Of a stretch of DNA of 64,000 nt, positions 1 to 9,110 are shown one piece after another. The stretch lies in the NCBI GenBank assembly GCA_005888635.1, contig VBAW01000023.1, positions 1 to 64,000 on the forward strand. Direction: 5' to 3'. Position 1 is the first letter of the stretch. Every line of letters starts with the position of its first letter. The translations under genes were made by a program, and so were the position numbers. Under the pieces are notes generated by a model. The model ran no database searches. It worked only from the letters and a program-made list of their open reading frames with translations, and was not told the DNA's origin. Source of the stretch: Candidatus Bathyarchaeota archaeon. Lineage in GTDB: Archaea > Thermoproteota > Bathyarchaeia > 40CM-2-53-6.

Positions 1-56
1 ACAAAGAGTAGAGCATATCTTCTGAACAAGCTAGAAGCTTCTTGGGACGGATCAGA

Positions 57-1253
57 ATGGACACGCGAAAATTCCACACTGCCACTGAAGAAGAGATCCA
101 AAAAGCAGAAACGAGTGACGTATACTTCGAGCGAACCAAGGAGATCCTAGAAAAGGAAGGGCTCTCAAATATTCACGTAACCGCCGAGATCACAACAGGC
201 TCTCTTCCCAAGAATTGGGAATATGGAATTCTTGCAGGCGTCGAAGAAGCTGCGCACTTGCTAGAGGGACTGAACATTCGTGTAAGGTCGTTTCCGGAAG
301 GGACATTGTTTCGCCCTGTTGATTCTTCAGGTGTTCGCGAACCAGTCATGGTCATAGAGGGCAGGTACCTGGACTTTTGTCTCTACGAGACCCCGCTCCT
401 CGGCCTCCTCTGCCAGTCCTCCGGAATAGCAACAATGGCGAGCAGAGTTCGGAAGGCCGCGGGCGCAAAGACAGTTTTCTCATTTGGAATACGCCGTGCT
501 CATCCCGCGTTAGCCCCAATGATCGATCGAGCATGTTTCATCGGAGGATTCGACGCCGTCTCGAGCATGATAGGGGCAAAGCTGTTGGGCAAGAGTCCAA
601 CTGGCACGATGCCCCATTCTCTCATCATTGCTATCGGAGATCAAGTCCGCGCGTGGAAGAGCTTCGACAAGTACATGCCAAAAGAGGTGCCGCGTATCGC
701 GTTGGTGGACACTTATTGTGACGAGAAGACGGAAGCGATAATGGCTGCTGAAGCATTGGGCAAGTCACTGTACGGAGTAAGATTAGACACTCCCAGTTCT
801 CGGAGAGGCAACTTTCCGGAGATAATCAGAGAAGTGCGTTGGGAATTGGACTCAAGGGGTTTCAAGGACGTGAAGATCTTCGTATCGGGCGGACTCGACG
901 ATGAATCAGTTGGGGTACTTTCTGCGTCTGGAGCTGACGGTTTCGGAGTGGGCACGTCCGTCAGCAACGCACCCAGCATAGACTTTGCGATGGATATTGT
1001 AGAAGCGGGAGGAAAGTTTGTTGCAAAGAGAGGAAAGCTAGGCGGGAAGAAGGAGGTCTGGAGATGCGATAAGTGTCTCCTAGATCATGTTCTCCTTGAA
1101 GATGTTTCTTCCCCATCTTGCTCAAATTGTCGGGGCAAGACGAGACCTTTGCTAGTCAGGTTATTGGAAAGCGGACGCCCAACAGGTCCTCTCCCCACGT
1201 CGGACAAGATTCGCGAACACGTGATCCACCAATTGGGAAAATTGACGATCTGA
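57..1253 (+). CDS. pncB: Nicotinate phosphoribosyltransferase family protein
   Basis: GxRRAHPALAPMIDRA, GTMPHSL and FVSGGLDD motifs; C-terminal zinc ribbon CxxC...CxxC. Confidence 0.85.
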   Translation: MDTRKFHTATEEEIQKAETSDVYFERTKEILEKEGLSNIHVTAEITTGSLPKNWEYGILAGVEEAAHLLEGLNIRVRSFPEGTLFRPVDSSGVREPVMVIEGRYLDFCLYETPLLGLLCQSSGIATMASRVRKAAGAKTVFSFGIRRAHPALAPMIDRACFIGGFDAVSSMIGAKLLGKSPTGTMPHSLIIAIGDQVRAWKSFDKYMPKEVPRIALVDTYCDEKTEAIMAAEALGKSLYGVRLDTPSSRRGNFPEIIREVRWELDSRGFKDVKIFVSGGLDDESVGVLSASGADGFGVGTSVSNAPSIDFAMDIVEAGGKFVAKRGKLGGKKEVWRCDKCLLDHVLLEDVSSPSCSNCRGKTRPLLVRLLESGRPTGPLPTSDKIREHVIHQLGKLTI

Positions 1254-1769
1254 CTAGCTTCTAGTTGCCTTCTTCTTAGAGAGGACCTTTCTCCTTAAGT
1301 CTGTCCCACAGACCCTGCACTTCTTCTCAGGCGGCCTATACCGCCTATAGCAAGCCGGGCAGTACATTATCCAGTCAAACCGATGAACGATTCCAAAGTT
1401 TGCCAGAGAACTGTGGCCTATCTGGAGATGCTCGGCAAGATTCTGAATAGCATAGTCGTCACTGACGATGACAGGCTCGTGGCCGTCAAGTTTCAAGTCC
1501 AGAGCTAGTGCCAATACTTCTCGGTCGGCTTTGGACAAATATCCTGATTCTCCCGCTTTCCTGCTTGCCTCTTCTACCATTCCCTCGGCTCTCAGTGAAG
1601 GAGCCTGAACTTTCAGTTCGCCTTTCTCGCTGAACATTCGAAATCGAAGTTGAGGCATTGTCCCCGCGGACAGTTCTTCCTCCACGGCTCTAACGGAGTA
1701 GGCTTCTCCTGACTTCGAAGGATTGAAACCCATTATGAAAGCGGACGTGTCAAGAACGAGCACTGTCAA
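1254..1769 (-). CDS. nob1: Nob1-type PIN endonuclease with C-terminal zinc ribbon (rRNA maturation)
   Basis: VLDTSAFIMG PIN start, D residues, CPACYRRYRPPEKKCRVCG ribbon. Confidence 0.85.
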   Translation of the reverse strand: MTVLVLDTSAFIMGFNPSKSGEAYSVRAVEEELSAGTMPQLRFRMFSEKGELKVQAPSLRAEGMVEEASRKAGESGYLSKADREVLALALDLKLDGHEPVIVSDDYAIQNLAEHLQIGHSSLANFGIVHRFDWIMYCPACYRRYRPPEKKCRVCGTDLRRKVLSKKKATRS

Positions 1770-2605
1770 ACATTCTCCCTCTCTGAGGCAAGCCTCCTGA
1801 GGCCACGCTGGAGAAAAGTATCTCCGAAGCGGACAAACCGCGCGCTAACAGATGACTTCTTCATCTCTAGTGGTTGTCCCCGGCGTATTTCTTTCACAGG
1901 ATTACCATCCATAACAAGGGTCGCGGTGGGTCCGGGTTCCTCTAGGCTGACTGTAATTCTCCTGTCTGCTGGGACTACTATCGACTTTACAGGTTGGAGA
2001 GGGGCGATGAGGGTGAGAGCAAAGACATCCAGGGATGTTTCTAGAACAGGTCCCCCTGCCGAGAACGAGTGGGCAGTTGAGCCTGTCGGGGTGGCGACCA
2101 TGAATCCGTCCGCCCTCGCCTTGATGATCCGTCTTCCGCTCTGAGAAACGTCAAAGTTCAGCATCTTGTCCGGAACTGTTGGCAAGAGGAGAGCCTCATT
2201 CAAGCAGTTTCCGATGAGGCGATTATTCTGGGAGACAGAAACGCACCACTGTGCCTCCATCTGAAAATCGTGCTTGAGCCACCTAGTGAATGACTTTTCC
2301 AGATCTTCCGGTTCGATTTCAGTAAGATACCCTCTGCGGCCGAGGTTCACCGCCAGTATCGGAGTCTGAGGATTCGGCATCTCCTGAATGGCCTTCAACA
2401 CTGTGCCATCGCCTCCCAGTGTGATCAAAAGATCGACTTTCATTCGGTTGAGGGGTCTGCCACCCGGCAGCTTCGCAGTCCGAGAAAGTTCTGCTTCCGG
2501 GACCGACGTCATTCCAGAATCCGTTATGACTCGGTAAGCCCTCCGAGCCGTAGCCAACGCTTCCTTCGACTGCGTCTTGGCAAGGATTCCAACTAGCTTA
2601 GTCAT
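1766..2605 (-). CDS. nadK: NAD kinase
   Basis: GGDGTVLKA, NLGRRGYLTE, TPTGSTAHSFSAGGP motifs. Confidence 0.92.
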   Translation of the reverse strand: MTKLVGILAKTQSKEALATARRAYRVITDSGMTSVPEAELSRTAKLPGGRPLNRMKVDLLITLGGDGTVLKAIQEMPNPQTPILAVNLGRRGYLTEIEPEDLEKSFTRWLKHDFQMEAQWCVSVSQNNRLIGNCLNEALLLPTVPDKMLNFDVSQSGRRIIKARADGFMVATPTGSTAHSFSAGGPVLETSLDVFALTLIAPLQPVKSIVVPADRRITVSLEEPGPTATLVMDGNPVKEIRRGQPLEMKKSSVSARFVRFGDTFLQRGLRRLASERENV

Positions 2606-2727
2606 GAGAGTTCCGTTTGTCTCAGCCTCAGGTGATCTGATTGCTTGAAAAGAATTCCCCTAGCCTCTTTTTCGCGGGAAGTCTTTTAGATGGACTCTTT
2701 GACGATTAGTTTTCGAGTCAGAATTTC

Positions 2728-3123
2728 ATGAGCAAGCCTGTCTATGTCGGCGAACTAAAGATCGGGCAGTATGTGATCATTGACGGTGAGCCCTGCCGAA
2801 TTGTTGATTTCGAAAAGTCGAAGCCAGGCAAGCACGGATCGGCCAAGGCTCGGATTACTGCGATCAGCGCCTTCACTGGTCAAAAGAAGACGCTTCTGAG
2901 TCCCGTGGATGGCAGAACAGAAGTTCCGATGATCGATAAGAGGACTGCTCAGATTATTTCCATCTCCGGGAATAATGTCCAGATGATGGATATGGAGAAC
3001 TACGCCACTTTCGATAGTCCCTTGCCTGACGACGCCGAGCTCAAGGCCTCCTTGGCCGCAGGCGTCGAGGTCGAATATTGGGACGTTCTCGGGCGTAAGA
3101 TGATCGTTCGCAGAAAGGGCTGA
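2728..3123 (+). CDS. eif5A: Translation initiation factor 5A
   Basis: SKPGKHGSAKARI hypusination loop; full-length 131 aa. Confidence 0.95.
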   Translation: MSKPVYVGELKIGQYVIIDGEPCRIVDFEKSKPGKHGSAKARITAISAFTGQKKTLLSPVDGRTEVPMIDKRTAQIISISGNNVQMMDMENYATFDSPLPDDAELKASLAAGVEVEYWDVLGRKMIVRRKG

Positions 3124-3180
3124 CACCCCTTCTCGTCACGAGAACCGGCCACCGTTAAGCATCTCAAACTGCGTCCAGGG

Positions 3181-4095
3181 ATGACTCTGGATGCTCTAGC
3201 CCGCGAGATGAAAGCAACTCATGTGCTCGGAGCAGGGCGAATCGGCGAGGCCGTTGATGTCGTTTCAGAGATGTTCCATGATCGCTCTTTCACGAATTTT
3301 CTGACAATTGCAGGTCCCATGGTGCCCGCGGGTTTCCGACTGCTATTCGGGGACCTGATTGATCGAGGCTTCCTAGATGCGATTGTAACAACTGGCGCAA
3401 ATTTGACTCACGACGTGATAGAGAGTCTTGGACTCCATCATTACCAAGGTAGCTTCCAAGTTGACGATAGAAAACTGATCCAACGCGGTTACAGTCGGAT
3501 CGCGGACATTTTCGTCAAGGAGTCATCTTTCGAGAGACTCGATAAGACAGTGAGAAAATTCTTGTCTAGGATTCCGATAGCAGACCGTCGAAACATCGCT
3601 TTCTCTGAACTGTTATCCAAACTTGGTAGGATGATCAAGGATCAAGACTCAATCCTCCACAAGGCAACAATTAGGAACGTGAAAATATTCTCACCTGGAC
3701 TGTTGGACTCGATACTTGGACTAAGTCTCTGGAGCTTTGCGCAGACTGAGACGTTACAATTGAACCCGTTCAGCGACGTGACAAAGATGGTGAACATGGC
3801 GATGGACGCTGAGAAAATCGGTGTACTAATTCTCGGCGGCGGCATTCCGAAGCATCACACATTGCTGGCCAGCGTTCTTCGTGAGGGAGTGGACAGGGCC
3901 GTCCAAATAACCGCAGATCGTCCCGAACAGGGAGGGCTGAGCGGAGCGCCCTTGGCGGAGTCGATAAGCTGGCGGAAGATAAGGAAGGGTGGAAAATTCG
4001 TCGATGTTTACGGCGACGCGACCATCTGTCTACCATTGATCATTGGAGCTGTTCTGGACAGGGTTAAGAAGCGCGATCGACGACTAGTAGAATAG
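3181..4095 (+). CDS. dhs: Deoxyhypusine synthase (canonical-looking copy)
   Basis: TGANLTHD and GGGIPKHHTLLA active-site lysine motif; adjacent to eif5A. Confidence 0.9.
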   Translation: MTLDALAREMKATHVLGAGRIGEAVDVVSEMFHDRSFTNFLTIAGPMVPAGFRLLFGDLIDRGFLDAIVTTGANLTHDVIESLGLHHYQGSFQVDDRKLIQRGYSRIADIFVKESSFERLDKTVRKFLSRIPIADRRNIAFSELLSKLGRMIKDQDSILHKATIRNVKIFSPGLLDSILGLSLWSFAQTETLQLNPFSDVTKMVNMAMDAEKIGVLILGGGIPKHHTLLASVLREGVDRAVQITADRPEQGGLSGAPLAESISWRKIRKGGKFVDVYGDATICLPLIIGAVLDRVKKRDRRLVE

Positions 4096-4096
4096 A

Positions 4097-5287
4097 ATGG
4101 AAGCCGTAGGGCGATCCCTAACCGATGCAGTCCGGAAAATGCTCCGGATGCCCAATGTTGACGAGCGGGCGATCAAGGAGCTGGTGAAGGATCTCCAGAG
4201 GACCCTCCTCCAGGCAGATGTCAACGTCGAACTGGTACTCCAACTCTCAAAATCAGTAGAAGAACGGTCGATCAAGGAGAAACTTCCTCCAGGGATCAAT
4301 CGCCGAGAGCACGTCGTCAAAGTGCTCTACGAAGAGATGGCCAAGTTTGTGGGACAGGACCCCGCCAAAGTCGAGCTCCAGCCAGGCACATTCCGGAAGA
4401 TCATGCTGGTCGGGATCCAGGGAACTGGAAAGACGACCAGCTCAGTCAAGCTTGCACGTTTCTTTGCCAAAAGGGGTCTCAGAGTGGGGCTCGTCTGTGC
4501 CGACACCTATCGGCCCGGAGCATACGATCAACTGTTACAACTGGCAACAAAAGCAGAGATTCCCGTCTATGGCGAGCCGGGCAAGAAGAAGCCAGAGGAC
4601 ATCGCAAAACACGGCCTCGAGCATTTCAGAAAGGAAAACTCCGATCTCGTAATTATCGATACAGCGGGGCGCCATCGAAACGAGAAGGACCTAATGGATG
4701 AGATGAAGCGCATCGCGTCCGCTGTCAAGCCGGACGAGATCGTTCTAGCCATTGATGCAACTATCGGCCAGCAGGCCATTTACCAAGCCAAGGCATTCCA
4801 CGAAGCCACCCCGATAGGGTCCGTTCTGCTGACGAAGATGGATGGCTCGGCCAAGGGAGGAGGCGCTCTATCAGCCGTTGTCGCAACAGGTTCAAAGGTG
4901 AAATTCATCGGAACAGGGGAGCGAGTCGAGGACCTAGAACTCTTCGTCCCCACCGACTTCGCGGGCCGATTGCTGGGTATGGGGGACCTGAACGCCCTTC
5001 TAGAGAAGGTGAAGGAGGCTGAGGTCAAGGTTCCCGAGGCCAAAGTCCGCCAGTTCATGGAGGGGCGGTTCAGTCTCAAGGACATGTTCGATCAGATGGA
5101 GAATCTGCGGAAGATTGAGCCTCGATTAGTCGACAGTTCCCGGGCAAGGAGAATCGCGCACGGTTCAGGCAGATCCGAGAGAGAAGTTCGCGAGCTTGTG
5201 AATCAGTATTTCTCTATGCGGAAAATGATGAAGCAGATGAAACGGCGGGGACCAATGATGAAGGGAATGCCCTTCATGAAAAAATAA
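4097..5287 (+). CDS. srp54: Signal recognition particle 54 kDa protein with shortened M domain
   Basis: GIQGTGKTTSSVKLA, DTAGRH, TKMDGSAKGGG, GTGERVEDLE; C-terminal RARRIAHGSGRSEREVRELV RNA-binding motif. Confidence 0.93.
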   Translation: MEAVGRSLTDAVRKMLRMPNVDERAIKELVKDLQRTLLQADVNVELVLQLSKSVEERSIKEKLPPGINRREHVVKVLYEEMAKFVGQDPAKVELQPGTFRKIMLVGIQGTGKTTSSVKLARFFAKRGLRVGLVCADTYRPGAYDQLLQLATKAEIPVYGEPGKKKPEDIAKHGLEHFRKENSDLVIIDTAGRHRNEKDLMDEMKRIASAVKPDEIVLAIDATIGQQAIYQAKAFHEATPIGSVLLTKMDGSAKGGGALSAVVATGSKVKFIGTGERVEDLELFVPTDFAGRLLGMGDLNALLEKVKEAEVKVPEAKVRQFMEGRFSLKDMFDQMENLRKIEPRLVDSSRARRIAHGSGRSEREVRELVNQYFSMRKMMKQMKRRGPMMKGMPFMKK

Positions 5288-5300
5288 TTCCGAAAATCAC

Positions 5301-5720
5301 TCAGCAGGAATGAGTCTTCGGGTCCGAGTTCCTATGCTCTAGTTTGTCCTTGACTCTTTCTTCTTCCTTCTCAAAATAGCGCACCCCTTCCTTGAGCACC
5401 GATCCGAACAATGGGCCGAACGTGAAAGTTATGGCTGAGATGGCAGCTCCGATCGAGAAGAAGGCCATTACAGCGGCAAATACCTTCCCTACATCAGTCG
5501 CTGGAGTGGCAGCTGGCCCCTCCGCGGTAGCCAGCAGCGCCATGGAGTAGAAAGATGCGACTAGACCCCATCCTTCGATTACCATGAGTCCCACCGTGCC
5601 AACAGCCATCACAATCGCCAGCACTACAATTGCGTAGAATGCTCTCTTTGTGAATGGAGAGAGAGGATGATGAACGATCTCCGAGAGTCTTGGCAATCCT
5701 TCCTTCTCGCAGCTCGGCAA
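5301..5720 (-). CDS. Two-TM ion-channel-like membrane protein with non-canonical pore loop
   Basis: Two hydrophobic helices flank FYSMALLATAEGPAATPATDVGKVF, which resembles a K+ channel pore segment without TVGYG. Confidence 0.5.
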   Translation of the reverse strand: MPSCEKEGLPRLSEIVHHPLSPFTKRAFYAIVVLAIVMAVGTVGLMVIEGWGLVASFYSMALLATAEGPAATPATDVGKVFAAVMAFFSIGAAISAITFTFGPLFGSVLKEGVRYFEKEEERVKDKLEHRNSDPKTHSC

Positions 5721-5871
5721 TCTCAGGGTCCGGTTGATTATCTCTTTTGATACTAGTCGAGGCAGTGCTCAGAATGGACCCTTATTGTCGGAGTCTGCCG
5801 TCTCTCTATAGGTGAAGGCTCAGTCAGGAAAAGGTTAACCTATCAGCCTAGTTCAACTGGCAACGAATAGA

Positions 5872-6603
5872 ATGGGGCTACCGAAGCCTACAGTGCAGCT
5901 GCTGCTTAAGGAGAATCAGGATCATGCCTGCGCAGAGGCTCCTGAGATATGTGTCAAGGTGATGGCTATCGCTGATCTCCCTGACATGTTTGGCGAATTC
6001 GAGGTGGTGGCGTTCTGGAATAATTTTGACAGAAAAGAGCATGCTGCACTGATACACGGGGACATTTTCGAGAAGGAGGAGGTCCCAGTAAGACTTCATT
6101 CTGAGTGCCTGACGGGAGATACGCTTGGCTCTCTCAGGTGCGATTGTCGCGAACAGCTCCAAGAGTCAATGAGGCAGATTGCGAAGATGGATCGAGGCAT
6201 CGTACTCTACATGAGGCAGGAGGGGCGGGGAATCGGCTTCATCAACAAGATCAAAGCCTACCAGTTACAGGATGAGGGCTACGACACTTTTCGAGCCAAC
6301 GAGGTGCTCGGGTTCAAGCGTGATGAGCGCGACTATGATTTAGCGGCTCACATGCTGAGGTCCCTACACGTCAAGTCGATCAAACTCATGACGAACAACC
6401 CCGCCAAGATCAAAGATCTTCAACTGCACGGGATCCGGATAACCGGGCGCATTCCAGTTGTCGTTCCTCCGAACAAATATGATAAGTTCTATCTTGAGAC
6501 GAAGAAGAGAGCGGGTCATCTTCTCGACAGGACCCAGCCTGAAGAGTTTCTCGAGCAGGCGGAAGAGTTGCAGGACAACCATCACTGGGAACAAGCCGAG
6601 TAG
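5872..6603 (+). CDS. ribA: GTP cyclohydrolase II
   Basis: HSECLTGDTLGSLRCDCREQL, MRQEGRGIGFINKIKAYQLQDEG, LMTNNPAKI. Confidence 0.95.
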   Translation: MGLPKPTVQLLLKENQDHACAEAPEICVKVMAIADLPDMFGEFEVVAFWNNFDRKEHAALIHGDIFEKEEVPVRLHSECLTGDTLGSLRCDCREQLQESMRQIAKMDRGIVLYMRQEGRGIGFINKIKAYQLQDEGYDTFRANEVLGFKRDERDYDLAAHMLRSLHVKSIKLMTNNPAKIKDLQLHGIRITGRIPVVVPPNKYDKFYLETKKRAGHLLDRTQPEEFLEQAEELQDNHHWEQAE

Positions 6604-6656
6604 CCAGTTCGATCCCAGCCAGATTGCTGGGGGAGAGAGAGAACGTGGCTGGTCTG

Positions 6657-7082
6657 TTAGAGTCTCCGTAGTAGTTCTTGTTCGGATAGGATTGTGAGGC
6701 CTGGTATTCGTTGGAAGTGTTCTTTGTTCTCGGTTGCCACGGCGTAGCCTTCTTGGAGCGCTGTGGCTCCGACGAAGAGGTCTCTGATCTCGATCGCTCT
6801 CCCTGCCTTCTCTAGGCCGGAGAGTATCTTTGCCGCAAGCTCAGATGCTTCTTCGGTAAAGGAGAGTATTCTGAGGGTCGAGCTGAGACCCTTGACAGCG
6901 GTGAGGTTCGTCTTAGCCTCCCCATACTTGAAAGCTCCAAGAAACAGTTCGAACAGGTTGACGATCGTCGTCGCAAGCTCCACTCTCCCTTCAAGTCTTG
7001 TGACTGTCGAGGGTCCACCTTTGGCTCTGAGGTGGTTCACGAGGGCGGTGGTGTCTAGAACTATTCGCTTGGGTATTTCCAA
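6657..7082 (-). CDS. vapC: VapC-like PIN-domain toxin
   Basis: IVLDTTALVNHL start, acidic PIN residues, ATENKEHF; overlaps the upstream antitoxin-like gene. Confidence 0.8.
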   Translation of the reverse strand: MEIPKRIVLDTTALVNHLRAKGGPSTVTRLEGRVELATTIVNLFELFLGAFKYGEAKTNLTAVKGLSSTLRILSFTEEASELAAKILSGLEKAGRAIEIRDLFVGATALQEGYAVATENKEHFQRIPGLTILSEQELLRRL

Positions 7083-7300
7083 TGGGACCAGTGCTTTCTC
7101 AGGCTCTTGAACAGATCCTCGGCCTCGCTGTCAGTCATCTTCCACGCTCCCTGGAAGTCGCTCAGCTTCAGCCCGCGTGTCTTGATGAGATGCTCAAGGA
7201 CATCGTCCATGGAGACTGGATGTCCCGACTCCTGTCTAAGCCGGCCTGCGACCTTGTTCAACTCTTTGTAAATGTCCTCGCTGACTCGTATTGTAGCCAT
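7061..7300 (-). CDS. vapB: VapB-like antitoxin
   Basis: MATIRVSEDIYKELNKVAGRLR ribbon-helix-helix-like N-terminus; start chosen at internal Met; 22-nt overlap with the toxin gene. Confidence 0.75.
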   Translation of the reverse strand: MATIRVSEDIYKELNKVAGRLRQESGHPVSMDDVLEHLIKTRGLKLSDFQGAWKMTDSEAEDLFKSLRKHWSHWKYPSE

Positions 7301-7396
7301 TGTAGACAACGTCACAATGTGACTTCTGCCATAAAAGGCGTTCTCTCCTTGGCCGTTACTATTCAAGAACTGGGAAAAAAAGCCATCAAGTCTTCC

Positions 7397-8692
7397 TCAG
7401 CGCGCAATCACTTTGCCACAACTTGGGCAGATCGTGGTGTCACGAGGGACCATGGTCGCACAGTGAGGACACAATCGAAAATCTCGACTTTTGACATGTT
7501 TCTCGTCGAGAACTTCCGGCGATTCCTCCGCCAAGTAATTATCTCTCTGGGAGAGGGTGTCTTGAGTCGACTGAGTCGAATAGTCAGATGCCTGTCGCCC
7601 TTCTTTGTGCCAGGTTGGCGGTGGGACGAAGCTAAATCCTGCAACCAATCCCTGCAATCTATCGAACAGGCCTGGCTCCTGCGTAATTAGAAAACCTACA
7701 GCTTTCCCCGACTTTGGAACGATCGTTAGATGCCCGCGCCTAACCGCTCCTGGTCTCTTTAGTTCTATCTCGGAAATATTGTCTCTCCGTATGTCGAAGT
7801 CCTTCCTCTTGTCAAGTTCTTCCAAAGTTATCGCATCGTCAAATCGTAACCTGCGTTGGCCCAAGCCGATAACAACTGTGATTATTGGAAAGGCAATAAG
7901 GTAGGCCAGTGCGGGGGCTGATCCGATCGCTAGACCTACCGCCACGCCGCCACCGATTCCTCCCAGAGCGGCGATGATGAGTATTAACACGAACCATTTG
8001 CTCGTCCTTACTCCAATGATTCGTTGTGAAGTGAAGTAGATTCCGTAGCCCGAGGCGAAGCTACCTTTCTTCTTCAGCCCCGCGGCCATCAGTCCACCGA
8101 AGAGCTGTTCGTGGCCACCGGTAAACTTGTTCCAAGCAGCTACCCCTTGAGTAAGCTTCTCTTGTCCGATTTGCAGAGTCTTAGAGTCCTTCTCCTCCTC
8201 CGGTTCGGGATTGAGAAGAATCCACTTCTTCCGAAATCTCTTGGTAACGAAGTGAAAGTCGATGAAGTCGAGAGCCAAGACCGCGCCTAACCCGACAAAT
8301 ACTAGAAAGGTCCAATTTGCAATTCCACTTAGAGAGGGAATGCTGCTCGCCAATACGATTGTCGGGATCGAGCCGAACAGAAGTACCATCAGAACCGCTG
8401 TAAGACGCGTCCAAGTGTGGCTCCATCCGTAGAAGCCGGGATGAGTCTCCTTGAGATGCGAGGATTCCGAGATGGAACCCTCTTTTCCACCCCCGAAGGA
8501 ATCACGGCAGACTGGACAAACATAGTTTCGAGCATAGAACTTCCATGGCGCGATACCAATCCAGCAGACTACGAATCCCACAACAAAGACGACGGACCCG
8601 GTAAGAGTGCCTTCCTGGATTCTACCCCCGTAAACCACCATACCGAGACCTAGAAATGCTACCGAGGTCTCGAGGGTGTTCCTTCTGGTCAT
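7397..8692 (-). CDS. Multi-TM membrane protein with C-terminal double CxxC zinc ribbon
   Basis: Several hydrophobic helices; CPVCRDSF internally; C-terminal CPHCATMVPRDTTICPSCGK. Confidence 0.7.
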   Translation of the reverse strand: MTRRNTLETSVAFLGLGMVVYGGRIQEGTLTGSVVFVVGFVVCWIGIAPWKFYARNYVCPVCRDSFGGGKEGSISESSHLKETHPGFYGWSHTWTRLTAVLMVLLFGSIPTIVLASSIPSLSGIANWTFLVFVGLGAVLALDFIDFHFVTKRFRKKWILLNPEPEEEKDSKTLQIGQEKLTQGVAAWNKFTGGHEQLFGGLMAAGLKKKGSFASGYGIYFTSQRIIGVRTSKWFVLILIIAALGGIGGGVAVGLAIGSAPALAYLIAFPIITVVIGLGQRRLRFDDAITLEELDKRKDFDIRRDNISEIELKRPGAVRRGHLTIVPKSGKAVGFLITQEPGLFDRLQGLVAGFSFVPPPTWHKEGRQASDYSTQSTQDTLSQRDNYLAEESPEVLDEKHVKSRDFRLCPHCATMVPRDTTICPSCGKVIAR

Positions 8693-8862
8693 TCACCAGC
8701 ACCTTAGGGGTATGGGCCTCGCGTCGCGCACCCAACAAGGTTTCCATTGTGGTTACCATTTGCGGTTACCAACACCGTTACCAAACAGGAATTCTCAATT
8801 GCACGTAATGTTCGCGACGCGAAACTCTTGTTTCCGGGGAGACATCCCTCTTTTGAAAAATC

Positions 8863-9065
8863 GGCGGGAATAAGCCCTGATCCGGAATCGGGGCAGGCGA
8901 TTTGAGCTTGCGACTTTTTCGCGTTGACCTCTCCGCTTAATCCGCGATCTCGAAAAAGTCGGATCTATGCATTCTGGGCGCTGAAGCGTGAAGCTCACCC
9001 AGAACAGATTCAACTGGCGAGACCCCTAGTAGAAAAATGTCATAAGTAGTTGCTCCCCGCGACAC
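8863..9065. repeat. Copy A of a ~200-bp intergenic imperfect inverted repeat; candidate structured ncRNA/regulatory segment
   Basis: Reverse complement aligns to 13591-13793, sharing AGCAACTACTT, GCCAGTTGAA, AGGTCAACG, CTCAAATCGC and CCGATTCCGGATCA blocks in order. Confidence 0.8.
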
Positions 9066-9110
9066 AAACCAGCTCTTTGAAAGGGATTCTCTCCGAGGCG
9101 TGACAACTCT

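Noticed and set aside
5848-5866. TTCAACTGGC match to the GCCAGTTGAA block of the inverted repeat
   Set aside because: Only about a 12-bp match; none of the flanking conserved blocks are present, so likely chance
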